The notes below the pieces were generated by a model. The model made no database searches. It saw only the letters and a program-made list of their open reading frames with translations, and was not told the origin of the DNA. Both the position numbers and the translations under genes were made by a program. A stretch of DNA of 64,000 nucleotides, from contig NZ_CP107785.1 of assembly GCF_036345915.1 (NCBI RefSeq), positions 2,790,001 through 2,854,000 on the forward strand, in the 5' to 3' direction. Position 1 is the first letter of the stretch, and each line of letters starts with the position of its first letter. Below are positions 55,901-64,000 of this stretch, in pieces. This DNA comes from Nocardia sp. NBC_00565. Lineage in GTDB: Bacteria; Actinomycetota; Actinomycetes; Mycobacteriales; Mycobacteriaceae.

Positions 55901-58900
55901 GAGGTTCTCGGGCTGGACTCGGTGGGCGTCGACGAGAGCTTCTTCGCACTCGGTGGCGACAGCATCTTGTCCATCCAACTGGTCTCCAGGGCGAAGACCG
56001 CTGGGATCGGCTTCAGCGCACGGGATGTGTTCGAGCGCAAGACGGTTGCCGCGCTGGCGGCAGTGGCAACCGAGGTGCGTGCCCAGGTGGTACACGAACT
56101 GCCCGGCGGGGGCATCGGTACCGTCGAGCTCACGCCGATCGTGTACGCGATGCTGGACCAGGGAGACACCTGGCGCCGGTTCGGCCAGGCCGTCTTGATC
56201 GGTCTTCCGGCCGACGTCGACCGCGCCCGGCTGGTCGCGGCCGTGCAAGCACTCCTCGACCACCACGACCTGCTGCGCTGCTCGTTGCGTAACCCCGACC
56301 ACGGCTGGGAATGGACTGTCGCCCAACCTGGTTCGGTCGAGGCAGACACCCTGGTGGACGTCGTGACAACCTGTCGTGACGTGGACCAGACCTACGAACA
56401 CGAATTGGAGCGTGCCGCAGACCTGCTCGACCCCGAGGCAGGAATCGTCGCGCGCTTCGTGCTGATCGAACGAGCGGACGCCGCTCCGCTGTGCTGGCTC
56501 GTGCTGCACCACCTCGTGACCGACACCGTCTCGTGGCGCAACCTGCTGCTGGATCTGGCGACCGCGGCAATGGGCGGCACCCTCGCTCCCGTCGGCACCT
56601 CGTTCCGGCGTTGGGCGCACGGACAACTCGAGCACGCGGCCGGACGCGATACTGAACTGCCGGTCTGGCAACACATCCTGGCCACGCCCGATCCGCCGAT
56701 CGGCACGGGCACCCTGGATCCGGCCGTCGACGTCGCCGCCACCGTGGCGACCCGGCAGACCACCATCGCGTCGGACGTCGCAGCCACGGTACTCACCATG
56801 GTGCCGGACCGATTCCATTGCAGCGCCGACGATGTGCTGGTGACAGGGCTCGCGATGGCGGTGAGCCGCTGGCGCGACCGAAATACATCGCTGTTCACGC
56901 TGGAGGGCCACGGGCGTGCGGAGGCCGTCTTGCCCGGCGCCGATCTCGCCCGGACGGTGGGCTGGTTCACCAGTGTGTGTCCGGTGGCCGTCGATCTGAC
57001 GGGCATCGACCTCGGCGACGCATTTGCAGGGGGCCCAGCGGCGGGCGCCGCGATCAAGACCACAAAGGAACAGCTGCGGGTGGTGCCGGACAAGGGCATC
57101 GGGTTCGGCATGCTGCGCTACCTGAACGCCGGCACCGCGGCGGCGCTCGCCGGCGCGCCGGCACCGCAGCTCAGCTTCAACTATCTGGGCCGGGCGCCGA
57201 CCGGCGGCGAAACCGGTGCCTGGCTGCCGCGACGCTTCGCGGCAACGCAGGACGACCGAGCACCGTTGGCCGCGGTCCTCGACATCAACGCCATGCTGAC
57301 CGATACCGGTTTGGAAGTGACCTGGGCCTACGCTACTCGGCTGCTCGATGCGGCCGACGTCGCAGAACTCGCCGATCTCTGGGCGGACGCGCTGCGGGCT
57401 CTGGCCGACCACGCCGGGACCGCGGGCGCGGGCGGACACACGCCGTGCGACTTCGACCTCGTCCCGGTGACCCAGCGGCAGATCGATACGTGGGAGCGCA
57501 CTTATCCGAATCTCGCTGACATATGGCCGCTCTCACCATTGCAGTGCGGCCTGTTCTTCCACGCGATGTACGACCCCGACACCGCCGACGGATACACGGT
57601 GCAGTCTTTGCTCACCCTTGCGGGCACCGTCGACGCCGCGCGGCTACGCACCGCCGCGGAGGCAGTGGTGGCGCGGCACGACAACCTGCGGGTCGCCTTC
57701 GTGGAAACCGACGACGGGCCCCGCCAACTCGTCCTGACCGATACCGACATCCCCTGGCAGGAGGTCGACCTCACCGGAATCGCCGATGCCGAGGAACGGC
57801 AGCGGCAACTCGACCAGGTGATCGCCCTGGACGCGAGTACCCGATTCGAGCCGGCCCGTCCGCCGCTGATGCGCTTCACGCTCGTGCGTACCGCCCCCGA
57901 CCGGTACCGGTTCGTGCTGACCAACCATCACCTCGTGCTCGACGGCTGGTCGACCCCCCTGCTGGTGCGCGAATTGCTGACCCTGTATGTCACCTCTGGC
58001 GACGCCTCCGCCCTCCCGCCCGCGCACTCCTACCGCGAGTTTCTTTCCTGGCTGCGCGAGCAGGACCATGCGGCGTCGACCGCCGCATGGGCACGATCCC
58101 TGGCCGGCATCGACACCCCAACGCGGGCGATCCCGACATTGGCCGGGATCGGATCGGTCGAGACCGGGATGGTGTCCGCCGACCTGACCTGGGACACGGC
58201 CAACCGGTTGGAAACGGTCGCGCGCGATACGGGCATCACGGCCAACACGATGGTGCAGGCGGGCTGGGCGATGCTGCTGGCCATGCTCACCGGCCGAACC
58301 GATGTGGTGTTCGGCGCAACCGTGTCCGGCAGGCCCCCGGAACTGGCCGGCGTCGAAGAAATGGTCGGGCTGTTCATCAATACGGTGCCGGTGCGCGTGC
58401 GCTTGGATCCCACGGAGAAGGTGGTCGACATGCTGGCCCGCCTGCAGAGCGAGCAGGCGCGGCTGATGGATCACCAGTATGTCGGGCTCGCCGCCATCCA
58501 CAAGGCCGTGGGTCTCGCCGAATTGTTCGACACTCTCACCGTCTTCGAGTCGTACCCGATCGACCGGGAAGCTTTGTCGCAGGCGCTGGACATCGCGGGT
58601 ATGCGGGTGCTCGACATCGCCGGTACCGACGCGACGCCGTACCCGTTGAACCTCATGGTTATTCCACTCCGCGGCAGCGATGGGCACCACATGCTGCGGA
58701 TCACCCTGAAGTTCCTGACCGACCAGCTCGCGCCGGAGTCGGCGCGCCCGCTGCTGGATCGCTTCGTCCGGCTGCTGACGCAGCTCGCCGACAACCCACA
58801 CGCCCTGGTGTCCCAGCTACAGTACTGCGGCGACGCGGAACACGCGGCCCTGCTGCCGGTTCGCGGACCGAAGTCCGCGCCGCCGCAAACTCTGCCCGAA

Positions 58901-61471
58901 ATCCTGTGTGCCGGAGCGCGAATCGACCCCGACGCGATCGCGGTGAGCGCGGGCGAACGGATGATGTCCTACGGCGAACTCGACGCCTGGTCCAACCGCC
59001 TCGCCCGGATGCTGCTGCGCCGGGGCGTCGGGCGCGAGGTGGTCGTCGTGCTGGCACTCAACCGCTCACTGGAATCGGTGGTCGCGGTGTGGGCGGTGGC
59101 CAAGGCCGGGGCGGCGTTCGCCCCGCTGGACCCGAACTACCCGGCGGAGCGCATCGAGCACATGCTCAGCGACTCCAAGGCTCCGATCGGCGTGACGGTC
59201 ACCGCGACCCGCGAGATGCTGCCGGACACCCTCGACTGGCTGCTGCTCGATGACTTCGATACGACCCGTCAGGTCATGACGGTGTCCGATGCGCCGATCA
59301 CCGACGGGGAGCGCGGCGGCCCCATCCATATCGACCAGATGGCCTACCTGATCTACACCTCGGGCTCCACCGGCAAGCCGAAGGCTGTACTGCTCAGCCA
59401 TCGCGGCGTGGCGAATCTGGTGGCGGCCCAGAAGGAGTCACTAGAGCTGGATCCGACGGCCAGCGTGTTGCATGTGGCCTCACCGAGCTTCGACGCGTCG
59501 GTGTTCGAGCTGCTGACCGCGCACGGCGCGGGCGGCAGACTGGTGGTGTCGCCGCCGGATGTCTACGGCGGCGGCGACCTGGATCGGCTGCTGCGCACCG
59601 AAAGGGTCACCCACGCGGCGGTCACGCCGTCGGCGCTGGCCACGATGGAGCCCACCGGCCTCGACCACCTGCGGGTGCTCGCCGTCGGGGGCGAGGCCGC
59701 GAGACCGGAACTGATCGAGCAGTGGTCGACTGGGCGGCGAATGGTGAACCTGTACGGTCCGACGGAGTTCAGCACTTGGGCGACCGTTCTCGGCGAACTC
59801 GTCGCGGGCGAGCCGATCACCATCGGTGGGCCGATCCGCGGTGCCGCGAGTATGGTGCTCGACACCTGGCTGCGCCCGGTGCCGGTCGGCGTCGCCGGTG
59901 AGCTGTACCTGGCCGGTCCCGCACTCGCATGCGGCTACTTCAACCAATTCGAGTTGACCGCGGGACGATTCGTCGCCGACCCTTACGGCGAGCCGGGCGA
60001 GCGGATGTACCGCACCGGCGACATGGTGCGCTGGGTCAGCGGGCACGAGGGCGCATACGAGCTGGAGTATCTGGGCCGCAGCGACTTCCAGGTCAAGATC
60101 CGCGGCCTGCGGATCGAACTCGGCGAGATAGATGCACTGCTGTCGCGCGACGAACAGGTCGACTATGCGGTTACGGTCGGCCGCACCGGACCGGCGGGGG
60201 AGACCGCGCTGGTGTCGTACGTGCTGCCCACCGAGAACGTCGAGTTCGACGTCGCACACTTGCGCGCCGTCGCGGCCGACACCCTGCCTGCGTATATGGT
60301 CCCATCCGCCTTCGTCGTGCTGGACGCGATCCCGCTCAACGCGGTCGGCAAGCTCGACCGGGCAGCGTTGCCGACACCGGAATTCGCGGCCGAGCAGACC
60401 GAGCACCGAGCACCCTCGACACCGACCGAGGAAACCCTCGCCGCCATCTACGCGGAGCTGCTCGGTCTCGACAAGGTCGGTGCCGACGATTCCTTCTTCA
60501 ACCTCGGCGGCGACAGCATCATCGCCATCCAACTCGTGTCCAGGGCAAAGCAGCAGGGCCTCAACTGCACCCTGCTGCAGGTGTTCGAGCACCGCACCGT
60601 GGCCGCACTGGCCGCGGCCGCCGACACCGCGCGCGCGATGGTGGTGGTGCTCGACGAGCCGTCGGCTGTCGACGCCGTACCCCGCGGACTCGGGCTCGAC
60701 GTGGTGTTGCCGATCCGGCTCGGCGGCACCGAACCTGCGCTGTTCTGCATCCACCCGTCGTCCGGAGTGTCGTGGACATACCTGGGATTCGCCGACGCGC
60801 TGGCGCCCGGCCGCCCGATCTACGGCCTGCAAGCGCCGGACCTCACCGGCCCCGAAGCACCGGCACGCTCGATCGAGGAGTTCGCCGATCGGTACATACG
60901 CGAGATTTGCGCCGTGCAGCCCACCGGGCCATACCACCTGCTCGGGTGGTCGTTCGGCGGACTCATCGCGCACGCGATCGCGGCGAAGCTGAAAGACGCG
61001 GGCGAAACCGTAGGCGTCCTCGCACTGCTCGACACCGATACCACAGACACCGGCGGTGACAGCATCGAGCAGCTCACCGCTGGCGCTTTCGTCAATACCT
61101 TTGGCCCGATCTTCGGTATCAACGATGTGCCTGCCATGGCGTCCGCACAGGAGACCGCCGATCTGATCCGTGCACGGCTGGGCGGTGTTTCGCTGATCGA
61201 CGCAGGCACCATCGAGCGGATGGCCCGGTCGTACAACGCAGGGACGCAGTCCAGAACGGGATACCAGCGTCCCGTATTCGACGGCGACATGGTGTATTTC
61301 AGCGCGACCGTCGACACTTCCGATATCTTCGGTCCGGTCGGCTGGCAGCCCTATGTAACCGGCGACATCATCAACCACGACGTTGAAGTCACCCATGACG
61401 AACTGACCGCACCACGTGTGCTGCCGATCATCGCGCGCGTACTCGACGAACATTTGGATGGTCGAGGATGA
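52943..61471 (+). CDS. Two-module nonribosomal peptide synthetase with thioesterase
   Basis: This 2842-residue NRPS has its own start and release domains and should make a dipeptide, probably N-acylated. Approximate domains are: C 18-440 (HHIALDG at 149), A 465-960 (YTSGSTG at 623), T (GGDSILS at 1004), E 1050-1490 ([10 protein letters not shown] at 1189), C 1520-1945 ([10 protein letters not shown] at 1660), A 1985-2480 (TSGSTG at 2137), T (GGDSII at 2522), TE 2590-2842 (GWSFGG at 2668). All core motifs look intact. Pocket readings by eye are A1 DIEDIGGVTK and A2 DAFAAGLTWK. Glu239 and Asp278 in A1 suggest a basic side chain; residue 1 would be epimerised to D. Domain by domain it resembles the first part of the divergent five-module enzyme. 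The ATG follows GAAGG at good spacing. Confidence 0.95.
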   Translation: MHQSSASPTDTGIGLLEGAFPLSAAQRGIWFAQHIAGDIPISIAQYVDLAGPIDLDQLAPAARQAGREFGTGYLRLMEIDGYPFQCVDTTLDDSARIVDFRREREPVGAAHAWMREEYSAPLDLMSDRLACVVMLRIADDRWFLYWRIHHIALDGMGVSAMARRTGDLYSAAIEGRPPPAAQAEDLRKIVDVDLAYRSSDRFAADREYWLRHLDGMPDPVSLAGRTADVDAHPSRVEGALAQDAAELLETVAKAASSGVAPTVVAAFSAYLATTTGAPEVVLSLPVSARTTATMRRSGGMVANVVPLRLTLDPTTTVGELIRAAQGELTGALRRQRYRQEDIFRDLGWPMDEVATFGPSVNLMMMDTRVELGAVTGRAHVLTSGLIEDLFVNLYPGVGNQSTHIDFQGNANLYSDTELVAHHSRFLRFLHRFLAAGPDAALSTVPVVSDAELAELAPARGPASVPPRTLPEILTAGAELDPDAIAVRNGATCLTYRRADEYTNRLARVLIASGAGPERSVAITIARSIDSVLAMVAVAKTGAAFVPIDPTYPADRIEHMVDDSGVVVGLTVAATRKLLPDRVNWLVLDEEVTGRSVAEQKAAQVDDTARPCAVHLDQVAYIIYTSGSTGLPKGVLVTHRGLANLVASSGRGFGIDADSVMAHAVSPSFDISVEEILVTLAAGATLAVIPPCAYAGEEMAEVLRAQHVSHLDATPAVVGSLDPAMLPDLRTIIVGGDACPAELVAKWSGRVLLNGYGPTETTVTATLSDALTPGAPVTIGGLVRGVSAVVLDTWLRPVAPGTIGELYLAGAGLARGYHQRNGFTAGRFVANPYAYGERMYRTGDLACWTESSGTLELDYHGRSDFQVKVRGFRIELGEIDAALQRHPDIDFAITLGTETGSGTTALASYVVPKPAAEVHPEALKAAAGESLPAYMVPAAIVVLDSIPLTPLGKVDRKALPEPDFGTHVLMSRPPSTPREEALAALFTEVLGLDSVGVDESFFALGGDSILSIQLVSRAKTAGIGFSARDVFERKTVAALAAVATEVRAQVVHELPGGGIGTVELTPIVYAMLDQGDTWRRFGQAVLIGLPADVDRARLVAAVQALLDHHDLLRCSLRNPDHGWEWTVAQPGSVEADTLVDVVTTCRDVDQTYEHELERAADLLDPEAGIVARFVLIERADAAPLCWLVLHHLVTDTVSWRNLLLDLATAAMGGTLAPVGTSFRRWAHGQLEHAAGRDTELPVWQHILATPDPPIGTGTLDPAVDVAATVATRQTTIASDVAATVLTMVPDRFHCSADDVLVTGLAMAVSRWRDRNTSLFTLEGHGRAEAVLPGADLARTVGWFTSVCPVAVDLTGIDLGDAFAGGPAAGAAIKTTKEQLRVVPDKGIGFGMLRYLNAGTAAALAGAPAPQLSFNYLGRAPTGGETGAWLPRRFAATQDDRAPLAAVLDINAMLTDTGLEVTWAYATRLLDAADVAELADLWADALRALADHAGTAGAGGHTPCDFDLVPVTQRQIDTWERTYPNLADIWPLSPLQCGLFFHAMYDPDTADGYTVQSLLTLAGTVDAARLRTAAEAVVARHDNLRVAFVETDDGPRQLVLTDTDIPWQEVDLTGIADAEERQRQLDQVIALDASTRFEPARPPLMRFTLVRTAPDRYRFVLTNHHLVLDGWSTPLLVRELLTLYVTSGDASALPPAHSYREFLSWLREQDHAASTAAWARSLAGIDTPTRAIPTLAGIGSVETGMVSADLTWDTANRLETVARDTGITANTMVQAGWAMLLAMLTGRTDVVFGATVSGRPPELAGVEEMVGLFINTVPVRVRLDPTEKVVDMLARLQSEQARLMDHQYVGLAAIHKAVGLAELFDTLTVFESYPIDREALSQALDIAGMRVLDIAGTDATPYPLNLMVIPLRGSDGHHMLRITLKFLTDQLAPESARPLLDRFVRLLTQLADNPHALVSQLQYCGDAEHAALLPVRGPKSAPPQTLPEILCAGARIDPDAIAVSAGERMMSYGELDAWSNRLARMLLRRGVGREVVVVLALNRSLESVVAVWAVAKAGAAFAPLDPNYPAERIEHMLSDSKAPIGVTVTATREMLPDTLDWLLLDDFDTTRQVMTVSDAPITDGERGGPIHIDQMAYLIYTSGSTGKPKAVLLSHRGVANLVAAQKESLELDPTASVLHVASPSFDASVFELLTAHGAGGRLVVSPPDVYGGGDLDRLLRTERVTHAAVTPSALATMEPTGLDHLRVLAVGGEAARPELIEQWSTGRRMVNLYGPTEFSTWATVLGELVAGEPITIGGPIRGAASMVLDTWLRPVPVGVAGELYLAGPALACGYFNQFELTAGRFVADPYGEPGERMYRTGDMVRWVSGHEGAYELEYLGRSDFQVKIRGLRIELGEIDALLSRDEQVDYAVTVGRTGPAGETALVSYVLPTENVEFDVAHLRAVAADTLPAYMVPSAFVVLDAIPLNAVGKLDRAALPTPEFAAEQTEHRAPSTPTEETLAAIYAELLGLDKVGADDSFFNLGGDSIIAIQLVSRAKQQGLNCTLLQVFEHRTVAALAAAADTARAMVVVLDEPSAVDAVPRGLGLDVVLPIRLGGTEPALFCIHPSSGVSWTYLGFADALAPGRPIYGLQAPDLTGPEAPARSIEEFADRYIREICAVQPTGPYHLLGWSFGGLIAHAIAAKLKDAGETVGVLALLDTDTTDTGGDSIEQLTAGAFVNTFGPIFGINDVPAMASAQETADLIRARLGGVSLIDAGTIERMARSYNAGTQSRTGYQRPVFDGDMVYFSATVDTSDIFGPVGWQPYVTGDIINHDVEVTHDELTAPRVLPIIARVLDEHLDGRG

Positions 61472-61643
61472 GTTCCGAAAACCATCTTTCCCGTCCATCG
61501 CGGCAGTGCGATCCGCGGCTGCCGTAGCGGAGGAGGTGAAGCGGTGGATCCGGGAGTTCGAGCAGGACGTCGCGCTCCTCGCACACGCGCGTTAGCTGCT
61601 GTGGGAGGAGCCGACCCAGTGAGCCTCTGTATTCCGCGCTCGA

Positions 61644-62474
61644 TTGTTTGACGCGAGACGTCGACTCGCCGAACGCCTGCAGGCGCTGTCTGGATCCGAT
61701 GTGGTGGTCCTCGGCCTACCGCGTGGCGGTGTTCCGGTCGCCTACCAGGTCGCGGCTGCGCTGCGCGCCTCCCTCGATGTCGCGGTGGTACGCAAACTGA
61801 CCGTCCGGGATCGGCCGTGGCTGGTGTTCGGTGCCGCGGGTGAGGACGAGGAGTGCGTCATCGACGACGACATGGTCGCTCGCACATCAGTTTCCGAGCC
61901 TGGAAGGCTCGTGGTGACTCGCGAGCAGCGAGAACAGTTGCGCCGCAGCGTCGCTCGCTCCCGCCGCTGCGGTTTTGCGGCATTGGACGACGCCATCTGG
62001 CGCACCGAGCTCGACCTCAATCTGCTCGCCGCTGTACGCCTCGACCGGATGATCGTGCCGTCGATGCTCGCCGCCGGCCGTGGAGCGATCGTGCATGTCG
62101 CCTCCATTCAGGCACGTATGCCGCTGTGGAATGGCACCCTCGCCTACGCCGCCGCGAAGGCCGCCCTGCGCACCTACAGCGCCGGTCTTGCCAATCAGCT
62201 GGCGCCGCACGGCATCCGTGTCAACACCGTGTCACCCGGTGGCATCCGCACGGCCGGTGCCGACGATCTCATCGAACGGCTTGCGGCTCAGTTCGACGGT
62301 GACCGTCAGGCGGCACGTCAGTCGCTCATGGACGCGCTCGGCGGAGTCCCTCTCGGCCGGTTCGCTGAACCGCACGAAGTCGCCGAAGTGGTCGGTTTTC
62401 TTGTCTCCGACGCTGCCGCCAGCGTTGCTGGAGCCGACTATCTCGTCGACGGCGGCACCATTCCCACCATTTGA
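61644..62474 (+). CDS. Chimeric ORF: phosphoribosyltransferase N-part fused to SDR C-part
   Basis: One open frame of 276 residues joins two unrelated enzymes. Residues 1 to about 108 are the opening of a phosphoribosyltransferase-like protein ([20 protein letters not shown], then LDVAVVRKL and [15 protein letters not shown]), lacking its PRPP-loop end. From about residue 112 it is an SDR from the middle of the fold onwards: [20 protein letters not shown] with the Ser, [15 protein letters not shown] and DGG near the end. The SDR lacks its TGxxxGIG cofactor loop. Neither half is complete, so the product is probably inactive, although the frame is uninterrupted. The start is TTG at 61644 or may be lost. 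Confidence 0.7.
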   Translation: MFDARRRLAERLQALSGSDVVVLGLPRGGVPVAYQVAAALRASLDVAVVRKLTVRDRPWLVFGAAGEDEECVIDDDMVARTSVSEPGRLVVTREQREQLRRSVARSRRCGFAALDDAIWRTELDLNLLAAVRLDRMIVPSMLAAGRGAIVHVASIQARMPLWNGTLAYAAAKAALRTYSAGLANQLAPHGIRVNTVSPGGIRTAGADDLIERLAAQFDGDRQAARQSLMDALGGVPLGRFAEPHEVAEVVGFLVSDAAASVAGADYLVDGGTIPTI

Positions 62475-62526
62475 CCACCTCATCCGGCGAGCTGATCCCT
62501 TGCCGATTCTCGGAAGGACATTCGTG

Positions 62527-62898
62527 ATGACGAATCGCATGCTGGCCGATTCCCCGGACGCTGTGCGCGCCTACATGAACCTCACCACCGATGGCGATCG
62601 CACCGCCGCGATCGTCGGGTTTGCCGATACCGCGCACGTTACCGACGACGGGCGCGAATACCACGGCGCATCTGCAATCAGGACATGGCTCGACAAAGCA
62701 TCGGGCAACTACACATACACGACCACACCCTTGGCCGCACGAACGGACGCCACAACCGACCACACCGTTGTGACCTGCCGACTGGAAGGAACATTTCCTG
62801 GCGGCCTCGTCGACCTCGACTACCACTTCGATCTCGATGGCGCGCAACGGATCTCGCGTCTGGAGATCGTCGTTCACGAACCCCGATCCGGCACCTGA
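62527..62898 (+). CDS. SnoaL/NTF2-like protein
   Basis: This 123-residue protein has the shape of an NTF2-like cone fold. A helical start (DAVRAYMNLTTDGDRTAAIV) is followed by FADTAHVTDDGREYHGASAI RTWL, the usual D-D-G-xxxxG turn into a helix, and then beta strands ending RISRLEIVVHE. Family members bind small hydrophobic ligands and include cyclases and isomerases. GGAAGG lies 8 bases upstream of the ATG (a GTG just before it is also possible). It follows the chimeric ORF by 52 bases and may share its transcript. Confidence 0.8.
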   Translation: MTNRMLADSPDAVRAYMNLTTDGDRTAAIVGFADTAHVTDDGREYHGASAIRTWLDKASGNYTYTTTPLAARTDATTDHTVVTCRLEGTFPGGLVDLDYHFDLDGAQRISRLEIVVHEPRSGT

Positions 62899-63326
62899 AG
62901 TTTGCGACGACGAGCACATCACTGTTTCTGCTTCTGCGCGCACTTCCTCGCAACCATCGCTCACCCCATTCACCGGTGTTGCGACGACCATTGGAATCCG
63001 AGCCGACGAGGGCGAGCTGTATCTGTGCGCGGTCAAGGACGCCCCCCAGCGACAACACTCCCAACAGTCGGTATGCAGTCTCGATGGGGTAGCCGATGTA
63101 TCAGGCTGTCGAGTTCTGAGTCGTCTCGGCACGGCGTATCTGCCGTGTTGCCCTGAAAAGCTCGACAATAGTGCCACCGGCTTGGGGCCACCTCGGATGC
63201 GCAGTGTCTTTTTTCGACATGCTCGGCTCTCTCTTCGGCGTGTCGCTGGAGGTTTGCCATAGATGGCGCTTGGATTCAGCCTGGCTGGTCGACGAATGCC
63301 GCGAACAACCCGTGGAGGTCAAAGTC
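62899..63326. other. Intergenic stretch without a recognisable gene
   Basis: Frames are open on both strands, but none has consistent codon bias, a ribosome site and a recognisable product at once. A minus-strand frame around 63101-63240 with MSKKDTAHPRWPQAGGTIV reads somewhat protein-like and could be a relic. The plus-strand lipase promoter should lie in the last 100 bases. Confidence 0.35.
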
Positions 63327-64000
63327 GTGACTCGTCCGTTTCTTCCTTTCCTCGGCAGCAGGCGCAGCGGTTGGGCCCCCGTCCTCGGCGCATTCGGCGG
63401 TGCGGCACTCGCGCTGCTGCTGGCGACGACGGCAACCGCGCAACCGCTGTATCCGCAACCCGATCCGGACCCGTTCTACGCCGCCCCGGCGGATCTGGGA
63501 GCGCACCGATCCGGTGACGTGCTCGACGTGCGGGGAATGCCGCCGCTGCCGCTCTTCCCCGGCGCCGCCGTCACACTGGTCAAATTCCGGTCCACCGACT
63601 CGCACGGTGCGCCGATCGCGGCGACCACCACGATCCTTACCCCCGCCGGCCATCAGCCCGACGGGCCGTTACTGTCATATCAGCATTTCATCAATGCGCT
63701 CGGCACCGGCTGCGCGGTATCGCACACGCTGTACAACAGCGATCTGAATCTGACGGCGACGGCGCCGCTTTTGAACGCGGTGCTGGCGCAGGGTTGGAGT
63801 GTCGCGCTGCCGGATCATCTCGGACCGCAGATGGCCCTCGGCGCCGCGCGTTTGGGTGGCCACATCGTATTGGACGGCATCCGGGCGGTGAAGCGGCTGC
63901 CCGAGCTCGCCGTGCAGCACAGCCCAGCGGTGATGGCCGGCTACTCCGGTGGCGGCCTGGCCACCGCGTGGGCGGCAACTCTGCAGCCGTCGTACGCACC
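63327..64000 (+). CDS. Secretory lipase, 3' end beyond the window
   Basis: The first 224 codons of a secreted alpha/beta-hydrolase are present and run off the right edge. A signal peptide covers about residues 1-38 (basic start, hydrophobic GAALALLLATTATA, AQP cleavage). The protein then shows a secretory-lipase pattern: YQHFINALGTGCAVSHTLYN, WSVALPDHLGPQ and the nucleophile elbow AGYSGGGLATAWAA with Ser about residue 207. Family members hydrolyse triacylglycerols or esters outside the cell. The GTG at 63327 has GGAGG upstream and gives a proper signal sequence. The Asp and His of the triad lie beyond the window. Confidence 0.85.
   Translation, partial: MTRPFLPFLGSRRSGWAPVLGAFGGAALALLLATTATAQPLYPQPDPDPFYAAPADLGAHRSGDVLDVRGMPPLPLFPGAAVTLVKFRSTDSHGAPIAATTTILTPAGHQPDGPLLSYQHFINALGTGCAVSHTLYNSDLNLTATAPLLNAVLAQGWSVALPDHLGPQMALGAARLGGHIVLDGIRAVKRLPELAVQHSPAVMAGYSGGGLATAWAATLQPSYA

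Noticed and set aside
61468..61640. A short ORF starting inside the stop of the second NRPS (ATGA) and an adjacent frame ending EEVKRWIREFEQDVALLAHA
   Set aside because: The first stops after about 19 codons; the second has no start and no recognisable family. Possibly a further relic but not supportable.

Overview
The window is high-GC actinobacterial DNA, most likely from Nocardia or a close mycolic-acid genus. The inference rests on strong G/C bias at third codon positions, many GTG/TTG starts, a mycobacterial-type lipoprotein L,D-transpeptidase, a DUF1906/amidase/LGFP wall protein, an HrpB helicase and very large NRPS genes. No rRNA, tRNA, CRISPR or intact insertion sequence was seen.

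Layout. 1-3.3 kb: a small membrane protein, a hypothetical gene, cysQ, and a cysN/cysC gene whose GTPase half is missing, set in a mosaic of gene fragments. 3.7-8.2 kb: an AtoE-type fatty-acid transporter, a YiiX-like predicted hydrolase, and a DUF2218/methyltransferase pair divergent from a TetR gene. 8.7-16.4 kb: a coherent acyl-CoA degradation operon (thiolase, SDR, quinone oxidoreductase, FabG-like SDR, MaoC hydratase, two acyl-CoA dehydrogenases, a small monooxygenase) followed by its probable TetR regulator. 16.8-30 kb: HrpB, AraC regulator, cupin, a long GAPDH, L,D-transpeptidase, LuxR regulator and a secondary wall-hydrolase-like protein, separated by several gene relics.

31.7-61.5 kb is the main accessory region: two divergent NRPS genes. 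The minus-strand enzyme (6075 aa) reads C-A-T-E / C-A-T / C-A-T / C-A-T / C-A-T-TE. The plus-strand enzyme (2842 aa) reads C-A-T-E / C-A-T-TE. Each has its own N-terminal condensation domain and its own thioesterase, so each looks like a complete assembly line making a short, probably N-acylated peptide. About 3 kb lies between them, holding a secreted-protein gene, a low-GC stretch and a decayed adenylation-domain relic. In the large enzyme, module 2 appears to have lost an epimerization domain and A3 appears to be a chimera of two A-domain lineages. No MbtH-like protein, phosphopantetheinyl transferase, acyl-AMP ligase or exporter was seen nearby.

61.6-64 kb: an in-frame phosphoribosyltransferase-SDR chimera, a SnoaL-like protein and the start of a secretory lipase running off the right edge.

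A recurring theme is truncated genes joined at abrupt boundaries: at least a dozen relics, only one of them (IstB) clearly from a transposon.
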